Below are positions 1 to 13,520 of a DNA stretch of 64,000 nt, one piece after another. Source of the stretch: Isoetes taiwanensis (Eukaryota > Streptophyta > Lycopodiopsida > Isoetales > Isoetaceae); assembly GCA_021234155.1 (NCBI GenBank), contig JAJEKV010000033.1, positions 8,298,635 to 8,362,634 on the forward strand. Direction: 5' to 3'. A program made the translations under genes and the position numbers. The notes below the pieces were generated by a model. It was not told the DNA's origin. It saw only the letters and a list, made by a program, of their open reading frames with translations, and ran no database searches. Within the stretch, counting starts at the first letter, position 1. Each line of letters opens with the position of its first letter.

Positions 1-2300
1 AAACTCATTCCTATCTTGCTTGTTGCAAAACCATCAAAGCGAAATCATTTGCTTTGGATCGGGTTATCTCAATCAGCCACAGCGGTAGAGATTGGCGAAG
101 CCATGGCGTTACCATGCAATAAAGGCGCATCGCAGCTCTTATCTAACTTTCGACCGGCCAATGACAAAATCTGACTTCTTCCCCAAGCGAGGTTGCCGGT
201 CGACTTTCTATCCACTGAATTTCGAATCGTTAGCTATTAACAATCTTAAGTTATAAACATCTCGCAGACGGTCGTGCCAACATTATGAAGTCAAATATGG
301 CATTCACGATGCTGTTAACAACAATAGATGAATTCCATAGACTCTACTTTGTATGCATGGCCTATACCTACACTGTCGAAAAAAGTAGATTACTTATGGT
401 TGTTCCCAAAAAGTAACTTACCTAAAGGAACCTAAACATGGGGGAGGGGTTGCCCTCCATGGCGGGAGGATGAAGTGGCTTAAATCATAATTCAAAGGAA
501 TCATGTTTTGACAATCAATTCAAATTGTACTTCAAGACAATAGAATACTTGATATTCAATAACATATGAAACAATATGAAGAATCAAATAGAAATAAGAA
601 GAAGGGTTGCGATTGCATGTCAATTTGTTTAGGGTATGAAGGAAGAACTCCATATTTTAAATTGAAGAAGGTTCAAAATTTAATGGCGAAATACATGGGA
701 TTACTGTGCTTTAGAAATGCAAAGGTATATCTTTTGTTGCTCAATAGTTATGGGTGGTGTTAAGGCCTAAGGCCTGTCGAAGGCAATGATTTGGTCTCAG
801 TGGTTGAGCTCTAGTGCATTTACACCGAAGGCCGATCATCACCGATCATTGTTGTCACGTTTGATAAACTTGTGCTTGAAGAAGTCGAGCAAAAAGACAA
901 TGGTGGTGGTTTTGACAAAGATCTCTTGCAGCCACATGTGCAGGAGAATGGAGAAAATAACATTGCCAAAATAATCATCGGTGACATGGGGCACCCTTTT
1001 TCTTCCATTAGCCTTAACAAGCAATTTTGTTTCAACATCTTCGTCTATCCCCTAACGTGGTTATGCACTTCAGAAGTCGCGACCACGAATGTCGAATTAG
1101 TCGATCTCCTTCGATCATCCCCTGTTTTGGCAGCTTGTTTTTATCTTCTTCTTCAACGCATGTCAAATGAAGTTTCTTAACTGCTAAGGGGAGGGAGGGT
1201 ACTCAGGCTGGACTGCATTATTATCTTTTGGAGGTAGTCTTCTATATTATTCCTAAGTGCTCAAACTTTTGGCTGTGTGGTGCTTGGATCTTTAGCCATC
1301 TCAGATTTATCATGCTCTTGACCCGGTTGGAATATCTTAAGCCCCTAACAGTACTTCAGCCCGTAATGCATTCATAAAAAGCAGCAGCAGCTTCTCCATC
1401 TGCTGATGATGCTGCCTTGCAACTCAATGTGGTTATACACCTCCCACATGTAAATTTCGTTACCTGCAGTTTCCCGTAATCTGGTAGAAGATCATCAAAC
1501 CAATGACTAAAGACATGTTTTGGCATTCATACACGCATTCCTTCACTCTTTTCTGCCACTTCCACTGGAGTGATGCAAAATTAAAACCTTACTAGATGAT
1601 AAGCGATTCGAGGAACTCCCGCGATTATAAAAGGGACCAAATCAAAAACAATAGAGAAAAGGCATCACGGCATCCTCCAAAGTAGACAAGACACATGTGC
1701 AAGCTGCCAGAGTTGGATTTGCATTTTAACTCACTTTAAACAGTATTTTAGCGCGATCCACGGCCTGCACTGTACAATATAGAGTCAAGACTTAAATAAA
1801 TTAATTATACACAAAGATAAAGAGAGTATCCAATTGTCACAAAGTATGAAGACACTAAAACATATCCAGATGATGCACCTCACTACACTATGGTATACAG
1901 CTTGTTTATGTAGTAAAAGAATCGAAGCTCTGATTCACAGCAAAATGCAAGATATATACACTACACGATGCACCAATAAATAAACATAAAATGCACTTTT
2001 TCTCATGTTTCCACAACATTAACAATTTAAGACCCAAATCTTTATTCTGTTTTAAGACCTAAAGCTTTTTATTCTGTTGTAGCTTCACGATGAATAAGGC
2101 ACACATAGAATGCATCCATACTATAGAAACTGCATCTCGTGGCGTTCTACCATCTTAGAGACTAACGAAGCTATAAACAAATTATGATCTGATCATACAA
2201 AAACTCCATGCAGAAATTTTGTCAAAGCTTTTGTTTGAAGAGCAAATCAACATAGAATAATAGAATTTTCAAATTGGACTAACCTATATAAAAATCATGC
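1..2300. other. Intergenic DNA, no gene supported
   Basis: Mostly AT-rich sequence without a convincing coding stretch. Short open frames near 570-1,180 on the plus strand (for example a 102-codon frame at 872-1,180) show no recognisable domain or splice context. I read them as chance frames or decayed repeats. Confidence 0.5.
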
Positions 2301-2801
2301 GAAGACCATTCTGGCATTTGCACTTGCATCTGCACCCTGATGATCAACAGGTGAAATAAGCACAAGAAATAGAACAAGCAATCATAAGGAGATACAATCT
2401 CCATCTTGAATAGGACCAGAGGCTCTAAAACCTCCTACAGGGGCTTACATGTAATCGGAGGAGAAGGCTAAGCTGTGTATCACTGCAACAGAATACTCCT
2501 GCAAATACCAAGTGCAAAATCTGTATAAGCAAATCATCGGGAAATAAAAATGTTAGCTTTTGTAGAAGTAAATAAAGAGCTACTCTTGCCTCCGTCTGAA
2601 GCAATGATCAACCTAAATGATAAACCTTGGAAACACTGGCGAAAAACTCCGTTATCTTCAAATCGTTGGCGAAAACTTGCTGCTACATGTGGTGGCGGCG
2701 AAGTGGAGGCTTATAGCTATGGCATATAATCGTTTTGTTACGTATAGAGCTACTCTGGTTCGCTCATAACGGACCGGCCAGACGCTTACGAACACATGCC
2801 A

Positions 2802-3395
2802 TCAATCTTCAGTATCGTCTCTGTCTAAAGATTCAACATCAAAAGCATCGTCTGCATCATTGGCCAGAAAGAGAGAAAATGCATTCAAATAAATACCTTT
2901 ACCACAAGTAAATTTTGTTGCATTAAGCTACTGTCCAAAGGGCTTTCCTAATAATAAATCATCCATCAACACGTACATAGTTCCATCTACATGCCCTAAA
3001 ACGGATTAGAAGGAAAATTCATTCACAATTTTTGGATCCGGTCTTCGAGGCTATTTGAATAAGATCAAGCAAATTGGTAAGTTATGCATTCTGCTGTATA
3101 CAAATCCATGCCATTGTTCATGCCTTAAAGCTAGTAACGAACAAAGGAAGGGTGAAACCTCAACAATTACGAGGAGATGCGGACCAAGGACTGATACGGC
3201 ACGAAATTCTGAAATATTGCGACAAACAGATTTGAACATATTATTCAAAGAGAGCAATAACGTACATCATTGCAAACCTTGAGGTTGCAGAGAAAGATCT
3301 GGAGCTGAATCTAACAACCTTGTTAGCTTTATGAACATCCTTTAGTCTGGTAGACTTTCCAACAGGAGGGTTTGGGGTGCAGCATATTCACAATG
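2802..3395 (-). CDS. Possible 3' exons of an unrecognised minus-strand gene
   Basis: Two short coding-like stretches lie on the minus strand. One (about 3,278-3,380) reads TPNPPVGKSTRLKDVHKANK and continues in an open basic frame up to a plausible splice donor, AAG followed by GTTTGC. The other (2,802-2,851) reads DAFDVESLDRDDTED and then a TGA stop, preceded by a plausible CAG acceptor; it looks like an acidic protein C-terminus. The exons between them and further upstream are not visible, and I do not recognise the protein. If real, the gene would extend right of 3.4 kb into repeat-filled introns. This rests on composition and splice-like signals only, so confidence is low. Confidence 0.25.
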
Positions 3396-3639
3396 AATGA
3401 AGATGAAGATGCCAATGGCTACACTAATGTCCGTTGATTTTAATAAACTTACCAAAATCATGCTCTCATGAGGAATTGGACCTTCCATGAAAGCCCTTCA
3501 TGTGTCACCTAGCCTTCATTTATAATTTCTAAACAATCACTATTAAGAAGGGAGATACTTCATGCACTATGATCATTAGATAAGAGAATATTTTTCTTTG
3601 GTGATAATGTTTTTCTTTGCTTCTTCTTTGAGGTGCTTG

Positions 3640-5105
3640 AAAACATTATCAGACGATCTCCTTAACAAATATCTCTTATAAATTACTAGCTAAAATTCTA
3701 GCTAGTAGGTGAAGGAGATCCTAAACAAGAGGATAGCCATGTTGGGTTGCATTGATGAGAATGTCTAGTCAAGGCTGTATGCTACTAAAAAGATTCCGAG
3801 AAAAGAATTGATACCATAGGTGGGACTTTCTTTACAAAACAATACTTCTTGAATTCTTGGACGAGGATAATTCGGAAGGTTTGCAAAGATTCAATATTTG
3901 GGGATGATGCTCGGCCGATCATAGTTAATGGTGCTCCTTGAATTTGTTTGGTAAAGAAGGGAATAAGATAAATCTCCCTTGCACCATACCTCTTCCTAAT
4001 AGTTCCATAAATGACCAACAAAGGGCTATCTTGTTTTTAACTAAAATGGAGCAATCAATGTTTAGGTCTTCCTAGGAACCTAGGCACCTTGTCAATATGC
4101 AATACCACCTTGTGCCTAGGGCCGATACTGTATTCTTCTTGAAACAGGTAGAAGCTGGCAAAGAACCACGGTGTCTTCTTTGAATAGGAGAAGCGCCTTA
4201 ACATCATATGGCGGATTGACTCTTGAGTTATTAGGGATTAAATAACAAGGCACAATTTTGCAACAAAATTTTAGGCCTCCCCTTTGTCCCTTAACATGAC
4301 TTTCCATGGGCTTTGGAAACAGGTTGTTACCTTGACGAAGAAAAAATATAAATTATCAAAATCTCACATCTCTTCTTTGCAGGATAAAGGTAAAATAATA
4401 TCTTTGCCCGGCCACACATGTTTTTCTTCTCTTGGGCCATCATTGTTGATACCAGGTCCTACTGAATTAAAGTAGCTAAAAAACTTCATTTGGCAAAATT
4501 TCGTCTCATTATCATGGGGGAATCGACTCTCCTAGAAACCTTGAAGGGATGGAAGCAAGATTTGTTCCCGAAGCCCAAGTTTTAGCGACTAAATTGGTAT
4601 GGAGGGCTTTGACTTCATCTCCCTCTCGACTCGAAAACTTATCAAATATTGGATTCAAAATACCCCTCATTTGGGTGCTCCATCTTCACCCCCATCGACT
4701 CTTGGACTCAACTTTCTTTTAACTTAAACTTTGGTCCGAGGGGTATCTAATCTAATGACTAGGATTATTCGAGCTTGGAACAAGCTCTATATATGCTTCA
4801 AGGTCCATCTATACATGAGGGTATCGAGCTTTTTTTTTTTACAGCACCTGGGATTACGGTGGAAGAGGAAGAGGGGTGCTTGGCTTTTCGAACACTATCA
4901 AGTACAAAGAATGGGAAGGCCGGTCTTTTGTACAATGTCCAGTAATGTTAGAACATCTTTGGGATGGAATGGGATCGAGATACCTTCCCAATCGACAAAG
5001 GAAATATTACAATCGTCGGCTGAAAAACTTGGAGTCCAATTCACCGAACTCCTCATGATCATCAATTTCTATTGGTGGTGGCGTGAGAGATCAGGAGGAA
5101 AGTGA
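3640..5105 (+). pseudogene. Decayed LINE reverse transcriptase remnant
   Basis: Plus-strand frames, broken by many stops and shifts, carry the ordered landmarks of a LINE reverse transcriptase. At about 3,656-3,710 the frame reads ISLTNISYKLLAKILASR, the classic finger motif. At about 3,850-4,010 it reads IRKVCKDSIFGDD, then VKKGIR and APYLFLIV, the motif B region where QGCPL would normally follow. Near 4,120 there is DTVFFLKQ, the trace of the catalytic YADD box with its first residues lost. From 4,480 to 5,100 the frames resemble the region downstream of the RT palm. No 5' ORF, endonuclease or poly-A tail could be placed. This is an old dead copy, more decayed than the LINEs at 22-40 kb. 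The RT assignment is firm from motif order; the element's limits are not. Confidence 0.7.
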
Positions 5106-8100
5106 TTAGTGTAGGGCTCAATAGAGAAACATAAAATCTTGGATGGAGCCAGGCAATTTGGGAGGGGGCTTCGAGCGAATGCCCCATTCTTTGGTCGAGC
5201 CGTGATCACGTGGGACCAAGGCACGATGGTGAGTCAAAACACTTGTTGCGGGGGCGTGAGGTAGGGAGGTCCCCTACGAAGCCGGAACAAGGTCACCAGC
5301 GTGAAATTTAGGAGCTTCTTGTCAATGCAAATTAACATAATGCCGATAACGTTCATTACGCGGTAAAGTGATGATCTTGAAGATCGATTGAAGGTATGGG
5401 TTTCTCAAGTCGAGAGGACTCTACGCATAGGTTAACGAGGAAGTCACCTAAGCGATACTAAGGGAACCAACGAGGATGTTGACCGAGGAGTTCGAGAAAG
5501 GAGATAGATGCAGCCCGGTGGAGCATGGGCCGGAGGTTATTACCAGGGCCAGAGCTTCGGTAATGGAATGTCGATAAAATCATCACGGTGATAGCCCGAT
5601 AAAACTTTGCTTAAATATTGCTCGGGAGAGTCGTTAGTGGCTCACGTTACGCCCATTACTTCGGGGATGATGACTGGAGATGTCGTGAGTGGTCGATATG
5701 CAATAACTCCAAAGTGGCTTCCAAAACCTGCGACGGTAGTCGATCAACGCGAGAATGGTGAGCAGGCATGAGTCTGCGCTACTTCCGCGAAGAAGAAGGT
5801 CGAGTAGTTCCCTCAACGGTGATGGTGATGGTGAAGATCTTAGAGATCAACAACAGTGGCATCATATAGCCAGGAAGTGGCATTTCGAGGAAATAAAGGA
5901 ATCTATAAAATATACCAGTCCATCTATGCTTTGGCGTTAATTTGAAGAAGGCCATGAGGAAGATGCAGCAAAACCTTGGCCCGGAGCATGAGGATGTCCG
6001 GAGGGGATCGAATAAAAGCCCGTGGAGGCGCGAAGCCAGGGCCACCAATACTTTCGACTAATAAGGTTCAAGAGCCTTCACTACTCAAAGTGTCATTATG
6101 GGTGAATCATGCTTATCACTAAATCCACGGCGCCGGTTGAGAACTAAATATCAACTATATAAAATTTGAATACGATAATAATGGGTCAACCTTAGTAATT
6201 TCCTAACCAATACCGGGGTTTGCAAGAACAATCTCTAAAAGCTATTAAAATTTTGCTCCCCAAGAATCAAACACGAATAATTCCACTAAGCATCAAAAGC
6301 GAGGATTGCAAATTAAGCGAGTGTTGCATCACTCCGTTCAAAAGATTCCCATAAAAAACACCGAGGGATTTAAAAATGATCATTTTCAAAAAGTTGGGGA
6401 TTTCAAGTGAAACAAAAATTTTTATCGTGCATTTCGGGCTCTTTTGAGTGATAATCTTGCATTTGTAGAAAAGAGCACTTGGAAATGGCAAAATTCGAAC
6501 ATTAATACACCGGGGAATATTACTATGAATTCGAGGACATCGAAAAAAGCATTAAAAATAATTTTTTTTTTTTAATAAGTTTTTGATTACATCAAATATG
6601 GCATTATTTTATAGCCCCGTTAGTAAATAATTTAGCAAAAACTAACTTTCGGAGGTCTAAATCGAAGTCCTCGGTGTGTGGTTTGCTCATCTCACCTTTT
6701 TCTATCTCTACAATTTGCTCCTTTGTAGCTGTCTTATCTTTGTTGGTGTTGATAGTCTCTTGGGGAATAGTAGCTAGAGCTATACGTGAGCGCTCTGCAA
6801 AGGTAGCTTCATCTTCGGAGAGCTTGTGAAAGGAGGTTGTATCTCGAGGAAGATGTCATTTTGGCAAAATCGATGATGATTTGGCTCCCAACTCTTGATT
6901 TTCATCTGGTAGAGTTGGTAGAAGCGGTTCAACCGCATCTTAATAAAATCCTGAGACTCTCTATCAATGTCATGACAACACAATTCGGCCCTTTTTAAGT
7001 GCACATGCTATTGTTTGAGCGGCATCTAGAACCCAATCTCACGGTGGTGAAAACATATCGAATATGGTTAATTAGCTTTGTGGCTTGCGGTAATGATTCT
7101 AATTTTGCCTTGTGCACTTGGGTCACTGGAGACTTGTATCTTCTTTGGGAACTCGGGACATTAGAAAAATTTTGGCGAGACTCTTTGTGTTAAAAGTGCT
7201 CCATGGTATGCTTCGAGTCGAAAACTCGATGGCTACATGGAATGCTCAACTTCTTTCCTTCGTGACCTCGGTCCTCCCACCATGGTAGTTGATATTAGTT
7301 TTGTGCAAGTCGTATTCGAGAATAGTAAATCGTATTCGAATAGAGATTAATGATTACAAGCTGCAACAATGACTCAAAACTTGAAAGAAGAGCGTGTCCA
7401 AGCGCACTCAGATTTGAAGACTCACCGGACCATATTTTCCTTAGGCACGCGGGAGGCAAAGTGGTTCTTGAAAGTAGCTTCCACAAGTCGGATTGCATCT
7501 TTGAGTGGAACACAACAAGGCCTTGATGTTTCTTTGTGGTAACACCTTAATTATTCGTGGAAAGCATTAAAGTGCGAGTTTTTGAATGGGATGATCGTCG
7601 TTGCGGCTATCAACCGACTTAAACCCATCGCGGCCGTCTGCTATGACCAATGTAAAATCTTGTGGCTTTATACTTCCAACCAACTTGTGCAGGTCCCATG
7701 AGCGATAAAATAATAGTTATTTTGATCAAACATGGAAAACCTCGTAGTCCGGGCGGCTCAACATCAACAATCGCTATCCGTAGAGGTCCTCTCTCTTCTC
7801 TGGCAGTCCTTACCAGGGTGCATAAAACCTTACGGTAGGTCATTTTTCTTCTTGCTCTGTTAGTAAAAGATGTTAGGCGGGCATCACAAAGAAAAACATT
7901 AAAAGCAGGAAAAAGGCGTGCCGGCCCTCAAAATTTGGGCGTATTGGGTAATCGGCTTCGTCGGGAAGTTGCTATGGGATAGAGCTCTTTACATCATCCG
8001 GTGTCCACGTTCCATTGCTCCATTAAACATGTTTGTACGTAATAACATTTTTTCTGGCTGAAGTCAAGAACAATTAAACAAAGGGTGGTATTGTTTTACG
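5106..8100. other. Unassigned repeat-like DNA
   Basis: No gene is supported. Short open frames occur on both strands (for example 7,619-7,843 minus), and 6,640-7,000 read on the minus strand is acidic and lysine-rich over about 100 codons with stops. The stretch probably consists of decayed mobile-element bodies, but I see no diagnostic motif. Confidence 0.4.
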
Positions 8101-8120
8101 GAAAGCGAAAGCGATAAAAA

Positions 8121-8396
8121 AACCCGCGGTGTATTAGGAATACCTATTGTCTTACAAGCCAAAAGCAAAAAGTGTATGCGGAATACACCTAGCTTTCGTT
8201 TGAAGCAAAGTGTATTCAGAATACTTTTTGCTTTAAGTTCAAAAGCAAAAGTGTATTAGAATACACTTTTTCGTTTAAAAGCAAAGTGTATTAGGAATAC
8301 ACTTTTTGCTTTAACTTAATAAGCCAAAGTGTATTCGAATACACGTTGGACTACCACTTGAAGCCAAAGTGTATTCGAATACACCTTGGCTTCCCA
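8121..8396. repeat. Palindromic repeat cluster 1
   Basis: About six copies of an inverted repeat built from aaagtgtattc and its reverse complement gaatacacttt, separated by 0-2 central bases. The better copies extend outward with gcaaa/tttgc. Copies are spaced about 40-60 bp apart, and the spacers are not conserved. The same unit recurs at 10.4-10.7 kb. Confidence 0.85.
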
Positions 8397-10390
8397 AAAA
8401 CATTTTTCTTGCTACGGAAGGAAAATTTAAATGAAAGTTACATCGTTCTTACTTATGCAGTTCCTTGGACATCTCTTGGTAAACTCTTTCTCGGCGACCT
8501 TCTGGGTAGCCTTTTTCTAGTATGTCGGCGATGCAGCCAAGCTGCATTTCTCTCCGGGCCAGGTGATGCGTCATTTCCTTCTTGAGGACGTGTGAGAACC
8601 TTTCTTCTTTTCGGGACCTTCCCTTTACTTTTTTTTTTTTTTTTTTTTTTTTAATTCCTGCCTTTCGAACATGGTAAAAATTTCATTTTGTAGGTCCCAT
8701 GTGCGGTAACAAACAAAGGTTAGTTTACGCATGGTTATTCGAATACTGAAAGAAACTTACCATGTCGTCTCGAAGGCTAGTTGAAACCCGGTTGTCATGC
8801 GGTATGAGAGCGCGTTTATTAGCTTCGCTTCGTGCCAAAGGCTGACACTCCACAGTATAGCGCGCCTTCAGTTCTAACGAGGTATCTTAGGTTTCTTCAA
8901 ATCTTCTCCATATTTTTCCTAAAAATCATGTGTACTCCCATTGTGCATGAATGTCGGATCTTGTCGTGAAGCTCATCTTTAATTTGTACTCGTTTTAGCC
9001 GACATTATGGGTGTTGTAGCATTTTTTTTCCTCGTCGGTGAGACCCACGAAAGCCCCAGCACAAGAGAAAGTACACAGGGTTTTCTTTTCTTTGTCTGGT
9101 GCCTTCTTGCCTTGAAGCTATGATTTCCTCCCCAAGATGTAGTGTGTGTATGTTTACCTGGTTTTTTCTCCGTCATATTCACGGGGTTTTGCATTGCTCC
9201 CCGTCAACAAGGACAACTATTGGGGGCCACATGGCATTTGGATTGCTCCTAATTACGTCCTTCAAGTTCCTTAAGTGGTCGGCATAAATTTTTGAACTTG
9301 AAGCGGCCTTTTGGAGACTCATTCTTTGGGGGCAGACCTCATGCTAGTCACAGGAAGATAAATTACCCTTGTACAAATTTTCTCTGTTAATAACCTCCAT
9401 TCTTTCGGAGGTCTTATCAACCTTCTTCTCCTTTATTTTTGGGGAGGGAGCTTTTTCCTTTTCCCTTTTGTTTTTGGGCTTTCCTGGGACTTAGGATTTC
9501 AAATTTCTTTGTACTTTTCGTTTCTTTGGTTCTTTAGCTATATCGTTGCCCTTGGCTTGCTAAGTTTCTTTGGCCGCCCGCGGGGGTTCTTCCTCGTCTT
9601 GTTCCTCGAAACCTCCATCCCGATGACCTCCACGAAGAACTAGCGGAAGGTGGTGATTGTGACCTTTCTCCATCGATTGACTCGGACTGACGAGGGAAAG
9701 TCCACGCGGCATCTTTGGAACAAACCCGCCTAATACATGAAACAGGCTTCGTTTTGGCGGTAGTGTGAAAAGAATTTGTCTGATCTTAGGTGGTTGCACA
9801 CCGACAATTTTAAAGAATCGATGTCCACAACAATGAAGCCTTGGGAGGTCTTGAAGGATAGCCTCCCACGACCTCCTTGTCCGGCAACCTCGGGAGACAT
9901 CTTTTTGTCCCAAGGTTCCAAACTTCGGAGTCGGCGTACCTTTTTGTTACCCGGCACTTTTGCTGGGGCGTACAAAAGCGTCGGTGTCTTTGTATTTTTC
10001 CATCTGCACCCTTGTCACGAACCATTGCGTTTGAAAGTTCTCGTAAATAGCGGGCTCGTGCGTATCGTGATTGTGTGCTTACAGGGTGTGGGCGCTTAGG
10101 CTTCTAAGATTTCTTTAATGCCCTCTTGCTTCCTTCTTCCTGCCTAGCGAAGCGTTTAAAACAACCATGTTAAGGCAGAAATTCAAAGCGAAATTTGTAT
10201 TCGAATAACATTTACTAATCTTGTGCCCTAAAGGCGGGAAAAAGACGGGAAAACAAGCTAAAATATTGTCACTCTAAAGTCAATTTCTTGTGCCTTAATT
10301 GGACTCGAAAAGAGTAATTTCTAACCTAAAAAGTTATGCATTGCAGCTAAAAAGTATGTTATTTAGTGCAAAAAGCAAGCGTTCTCAAAA
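8397..10390. other. Interval between the two palindrome clusters, coding-like on minus strand
   Basis: This 2-kb interval has no recognised gene. Minus-strand frames from about 10,000 down to 9,400 are long for this region (117 codons at 9,560-9,913) and read as a charged protein: an acidic EEQDEEEP patch followed in broken frame by a lysine-rich stretch. A run of about 24 T lies at 8,629-8,652. It may be the body of a non-autonomous or decayed DNA transposon whose subterminal repeats are the flanking palindromes. That is inference; no transposase motif is visible. Confidence 0.35.
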
Positions 10391-10394
10391 ATAC

Positions 10395-10672
10395 AAGCAA
10401 AATGTATTAAGATACACTTTGCGGCTGTTACGTAAAAGTGTATTCGGAATACACTTTAGGCGAGAAAGTGCAAAGTGTATTCGGGAATACACTTTTGCCC
10501 ATCTGAAGACGAGCAAAGTGTATTCAGAATACACTTTTGCCCTTGACGTATAAGTAAAGTGTATTAGGAATACACTTTGCACTTCGCCCGATGAGCAAAG
10601 TGTATTCAGAATACACTTTTTGCTCTTCGCCAGAATGGGCAAAGTGTATTACGGAATACACTTTGGCCTCTG
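10395..10672. repeat. Palindromic repeat cluster 2
   Basis: Seven copies of the same inverted repeat as at 8.1-8.4 kb (aaagtgtattc followed, after 0-2 bases, by gaatacacttt), spaced about 40 bp. Loose relatives with gtattc/gaatag occur at 10,900-10,990. The minus-strand open frame at 10,385-10,642 is only the repeat translated and is not a gene. Confidence 0.85.
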
Positions 10673-10999
10673 ACAAATCGTCAAGGAAAACAAAAAAGGC
10701 GTACTATGTACTTTACATGCTTACACATCCATTGTTTTGCTATGTAAATCTGACAAATGTATATTGATCGGGAATTTCGGTGGCGACTAAATCTCTGGCG
10801 AATACATGGCGAGGGTATTTCGAATTTTCCTTTTAAAGGTAGGCCCTTTCCGGTTGTGTTTTCTATGTGATCACGGAATCGTTTTGTCCAAACACTACGG
10901 ATAAGTGTATTCTGGAATAGCATTCTTACACACCACGACAAATGCTGCACACAAAATACTATTCGAATAGCATTTGTATTGTCGAATATCATTAGTCAA

Positions 11000-13330
11000 T
11001 CGACTTGTGAGTTAGTAACAAGACCACAATTTTTTTGCGGTTGTTTGACATGGTTAACCGCCCGTGAACAAACTTCCACCACCATTTGTTTGCCCAAGTA
11101 CCTACGCCCGGATGGAACACAAGGCGGAGATGCTTCTTCAACACCTACCTCGACAAAGGTCTTTGTTGCTTCGAAGACACTCCGAGTCCGGTAACTAGTA
11201 GACTGCCACCACCTTCCAACCCCTCTCCAAGTCCGGTAGAAAACGGTGCCACCACCTTTCCAACCCTCACATTTGCCGTAGCAATCTTCCACCACCATTT
11301 GTACCATCCCCACACTACAATGGCTCGACCTCAGCAAATTTTCGAAGACGGACTACCTCATGGTTTGTTGTTTCTCCATCTTCATGATCTTCACTTACAT
11401 GCGGAATCTGACCGCGTTAGAAGACTCGAGATTCTCCATCGTTTCTCCCACCACGATTTCACTACAAATGAAGACAACCCTCTGACATCTACTCCTCTTC
11501 ACACAAACGTGGTGACACATGGGTTTGCAGAATTTCGGTCTGCTATAAGAGGGATGTTTGATTGAACTCCTGTGAAGGCGCTACAACAACTTTATTTGGC
11601 ACATCATATTTGGACCATCTCCTTCATTCAACCTTTGCACCTCAGCCTTATCCGGGATGCGAGCTTCCGTGGTTTATTCTCCTCTACAAAGCACACCACT
11701 AAGGGCCGGAGGAGGTCACCCCAGTAGAACTCTCTTGGAAGATGAAGACACCAGCGAAGTGCAGCGAGATTACACGTTTCTAACGGTCCACCAAAGAAAT
11801 TCAAGGTGGATTATGGTGTGAGCATGCTCCTCAGAAGAAGAAGAAACCTTATGGACGAGCATAAAATGAGAAGACTTTCCAAAAGAAGTAAATCTTTGCT
11901 CATTGGGTTGCATCAACAAATTTAACATGTCTAAATTACGAGCAATTAGAGAACAACTCACGGTTCAATGACATTGGCTGACCCGAACGCCTACTTGGCC
12001 TATCATGTAAGGCAGGCCAACACCTTCTTGCACTACATTAACCGTCAAAAAGTTTGCCGAAGAAATGCTTTATGGTTGTCCACCGTTTAGGGTCCACCAG
12101 AATGTCTAGAATACCAAAAGGCGGACAAAAATCCGACAATTGATGATCATTGTGGACCAAAGAGTTGTAACCATGCATGCCCTTCTGCTTTGTGTCATGG
12201 ATGGAGAAATATTTTAGAGAAACATGTGAGAAGCGCCTACTGACAACATGTATCATTTAGCTGATAACATCACCAAAAGATGTTTTTAATGAGTACAAAG
12301 GAGACTTTGCACTCAAACTTGACACATCTCTTACTCACACTTCACCAGGGTATTGGAAAAGTGAATTCGGTTTAGTGAAAATTGGGAGACCGGAGATATA
12401 CATTTTGCTCAAGGTGTGCGAGAATTAAAAAGTCAAAGAAACGCAAAAGACGGAGGTCGAAAGAAGTAAGCTCATGTTCTTCAATCTCTCACTTGTTTTA
12501 AAAAAAATGCTTTTGCCCGAGGGAATGAGCCTCAAGGTAATATCCACAAGAAATTACCAAGGGTATGCTAATTGCTCTTCCAAGCGGGGAGGATGACAAA
12601 GGTCGACCTTCACGGATAGCAAAAAGTGCGACCACGGTCAAGGAGGAAGGCTTAGTCACTAAACTCAAGATTCATTGGCTTGCAACACTTCGAGAAAATG
12701 CTTTTGAAGGTAGATATGAGTTAGAAATGAGAAGCCAAGGAAAAGGGAGAAAGTCAAGAAGGTGGGTTGTAGGGATGGTGATCCTTAATGGCTTTGACTA
12801 TATTGTGCTATGATTTTAAATTGAAATCGACAATCGTCTACGCTTGAGAGGACTATCAATTTGCTTAAAAAAAGCTTGTAATTACGAAGAAGAGGATGAA
12901 GAAGGTGGTGGCAATGCTACACCATGCTGTTGATAGTGATGAGGAAGATAACTCAAGCACTTCCTCTAGTGGCAGTGAAAAGAAGTGAAGGTGATGAGGA
13001 TGGCATAAATGAACATGATGGCGTCTGGATCCCTCCTTCATCACTCCTCACACTTTTGCACATAGCGAGGTCTTAGAAAAAAGGCGCAAATTTTGCATGT
13101 GAATATGAAGATTCTATCTTTAAATTTTGAGAATACTACAGTTTCGATTCGGACTAACTTCAATTTTTTGTTAAATATTTTATCCTCACGAAATTAGGGT
13201 TTCTCTCGTAAAAATATACTTCAAGAACATTCTATTTGCTAAGAAAAATGACACTTTAAAAAGTCAATTCTTTCGTTGCAAAAAAATTAATCACTTTTGG
13301 GGGTCAAAATAGAATTTCATGCATCTTTTT
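11000..13330 (+). other. Unassigned stretch with one proline/histidine-rich ORF
   Basis: The longest open frame is 159 codons at 11,086-11,565 (+). It is rich in proline, serine and histidine, and its second half from MARPQQIFEDGLPHG looks more protein-like than its first. Downstream, plus-strand frames carry acidic serine runs (SDEEDNSSTSSSGSEKK near 12,930) interrupted by stops. Short coding-like fragments without an intact frame suggest a decayed mobile element or gene fragment. I do not recognise the product. Confidence 0.3.
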
Positions 13331-13430
13331 TTAACCTCGTTTACCCCTTTTGTAAAAAAGGGGAATCTTTGAGGAATATTCCTTTTTCGCTCTCGTTTGA
13401 TGATTTGCTCCGTTTTTCACGCAACTTTGT

Positions 13431-13520
13431 TCAAACACAACATGATATATAGCTATAAATTCATAGCTATAAACACAAATATGATATATAGCTATAAACA
13501 CAACATGATATATAGCTATG
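13431..13520. repeat. Short AT-rich tandem repeat
   Basis: Three imperfect copies of a unit of about 30 bp containing gatatatagctata and aacacaa, with internal self-complementarity (tagcta). Confidence 0.7.

Noticed and set aside
8121-10672. CRISPR-like spacing of the palindromic repeats
   Set aside because: Eukaryotic context, repeats vary in length and centre, spacers are irregular, and no Cas genes are present. They are better explained as transposon subterminal or satellite repeats.
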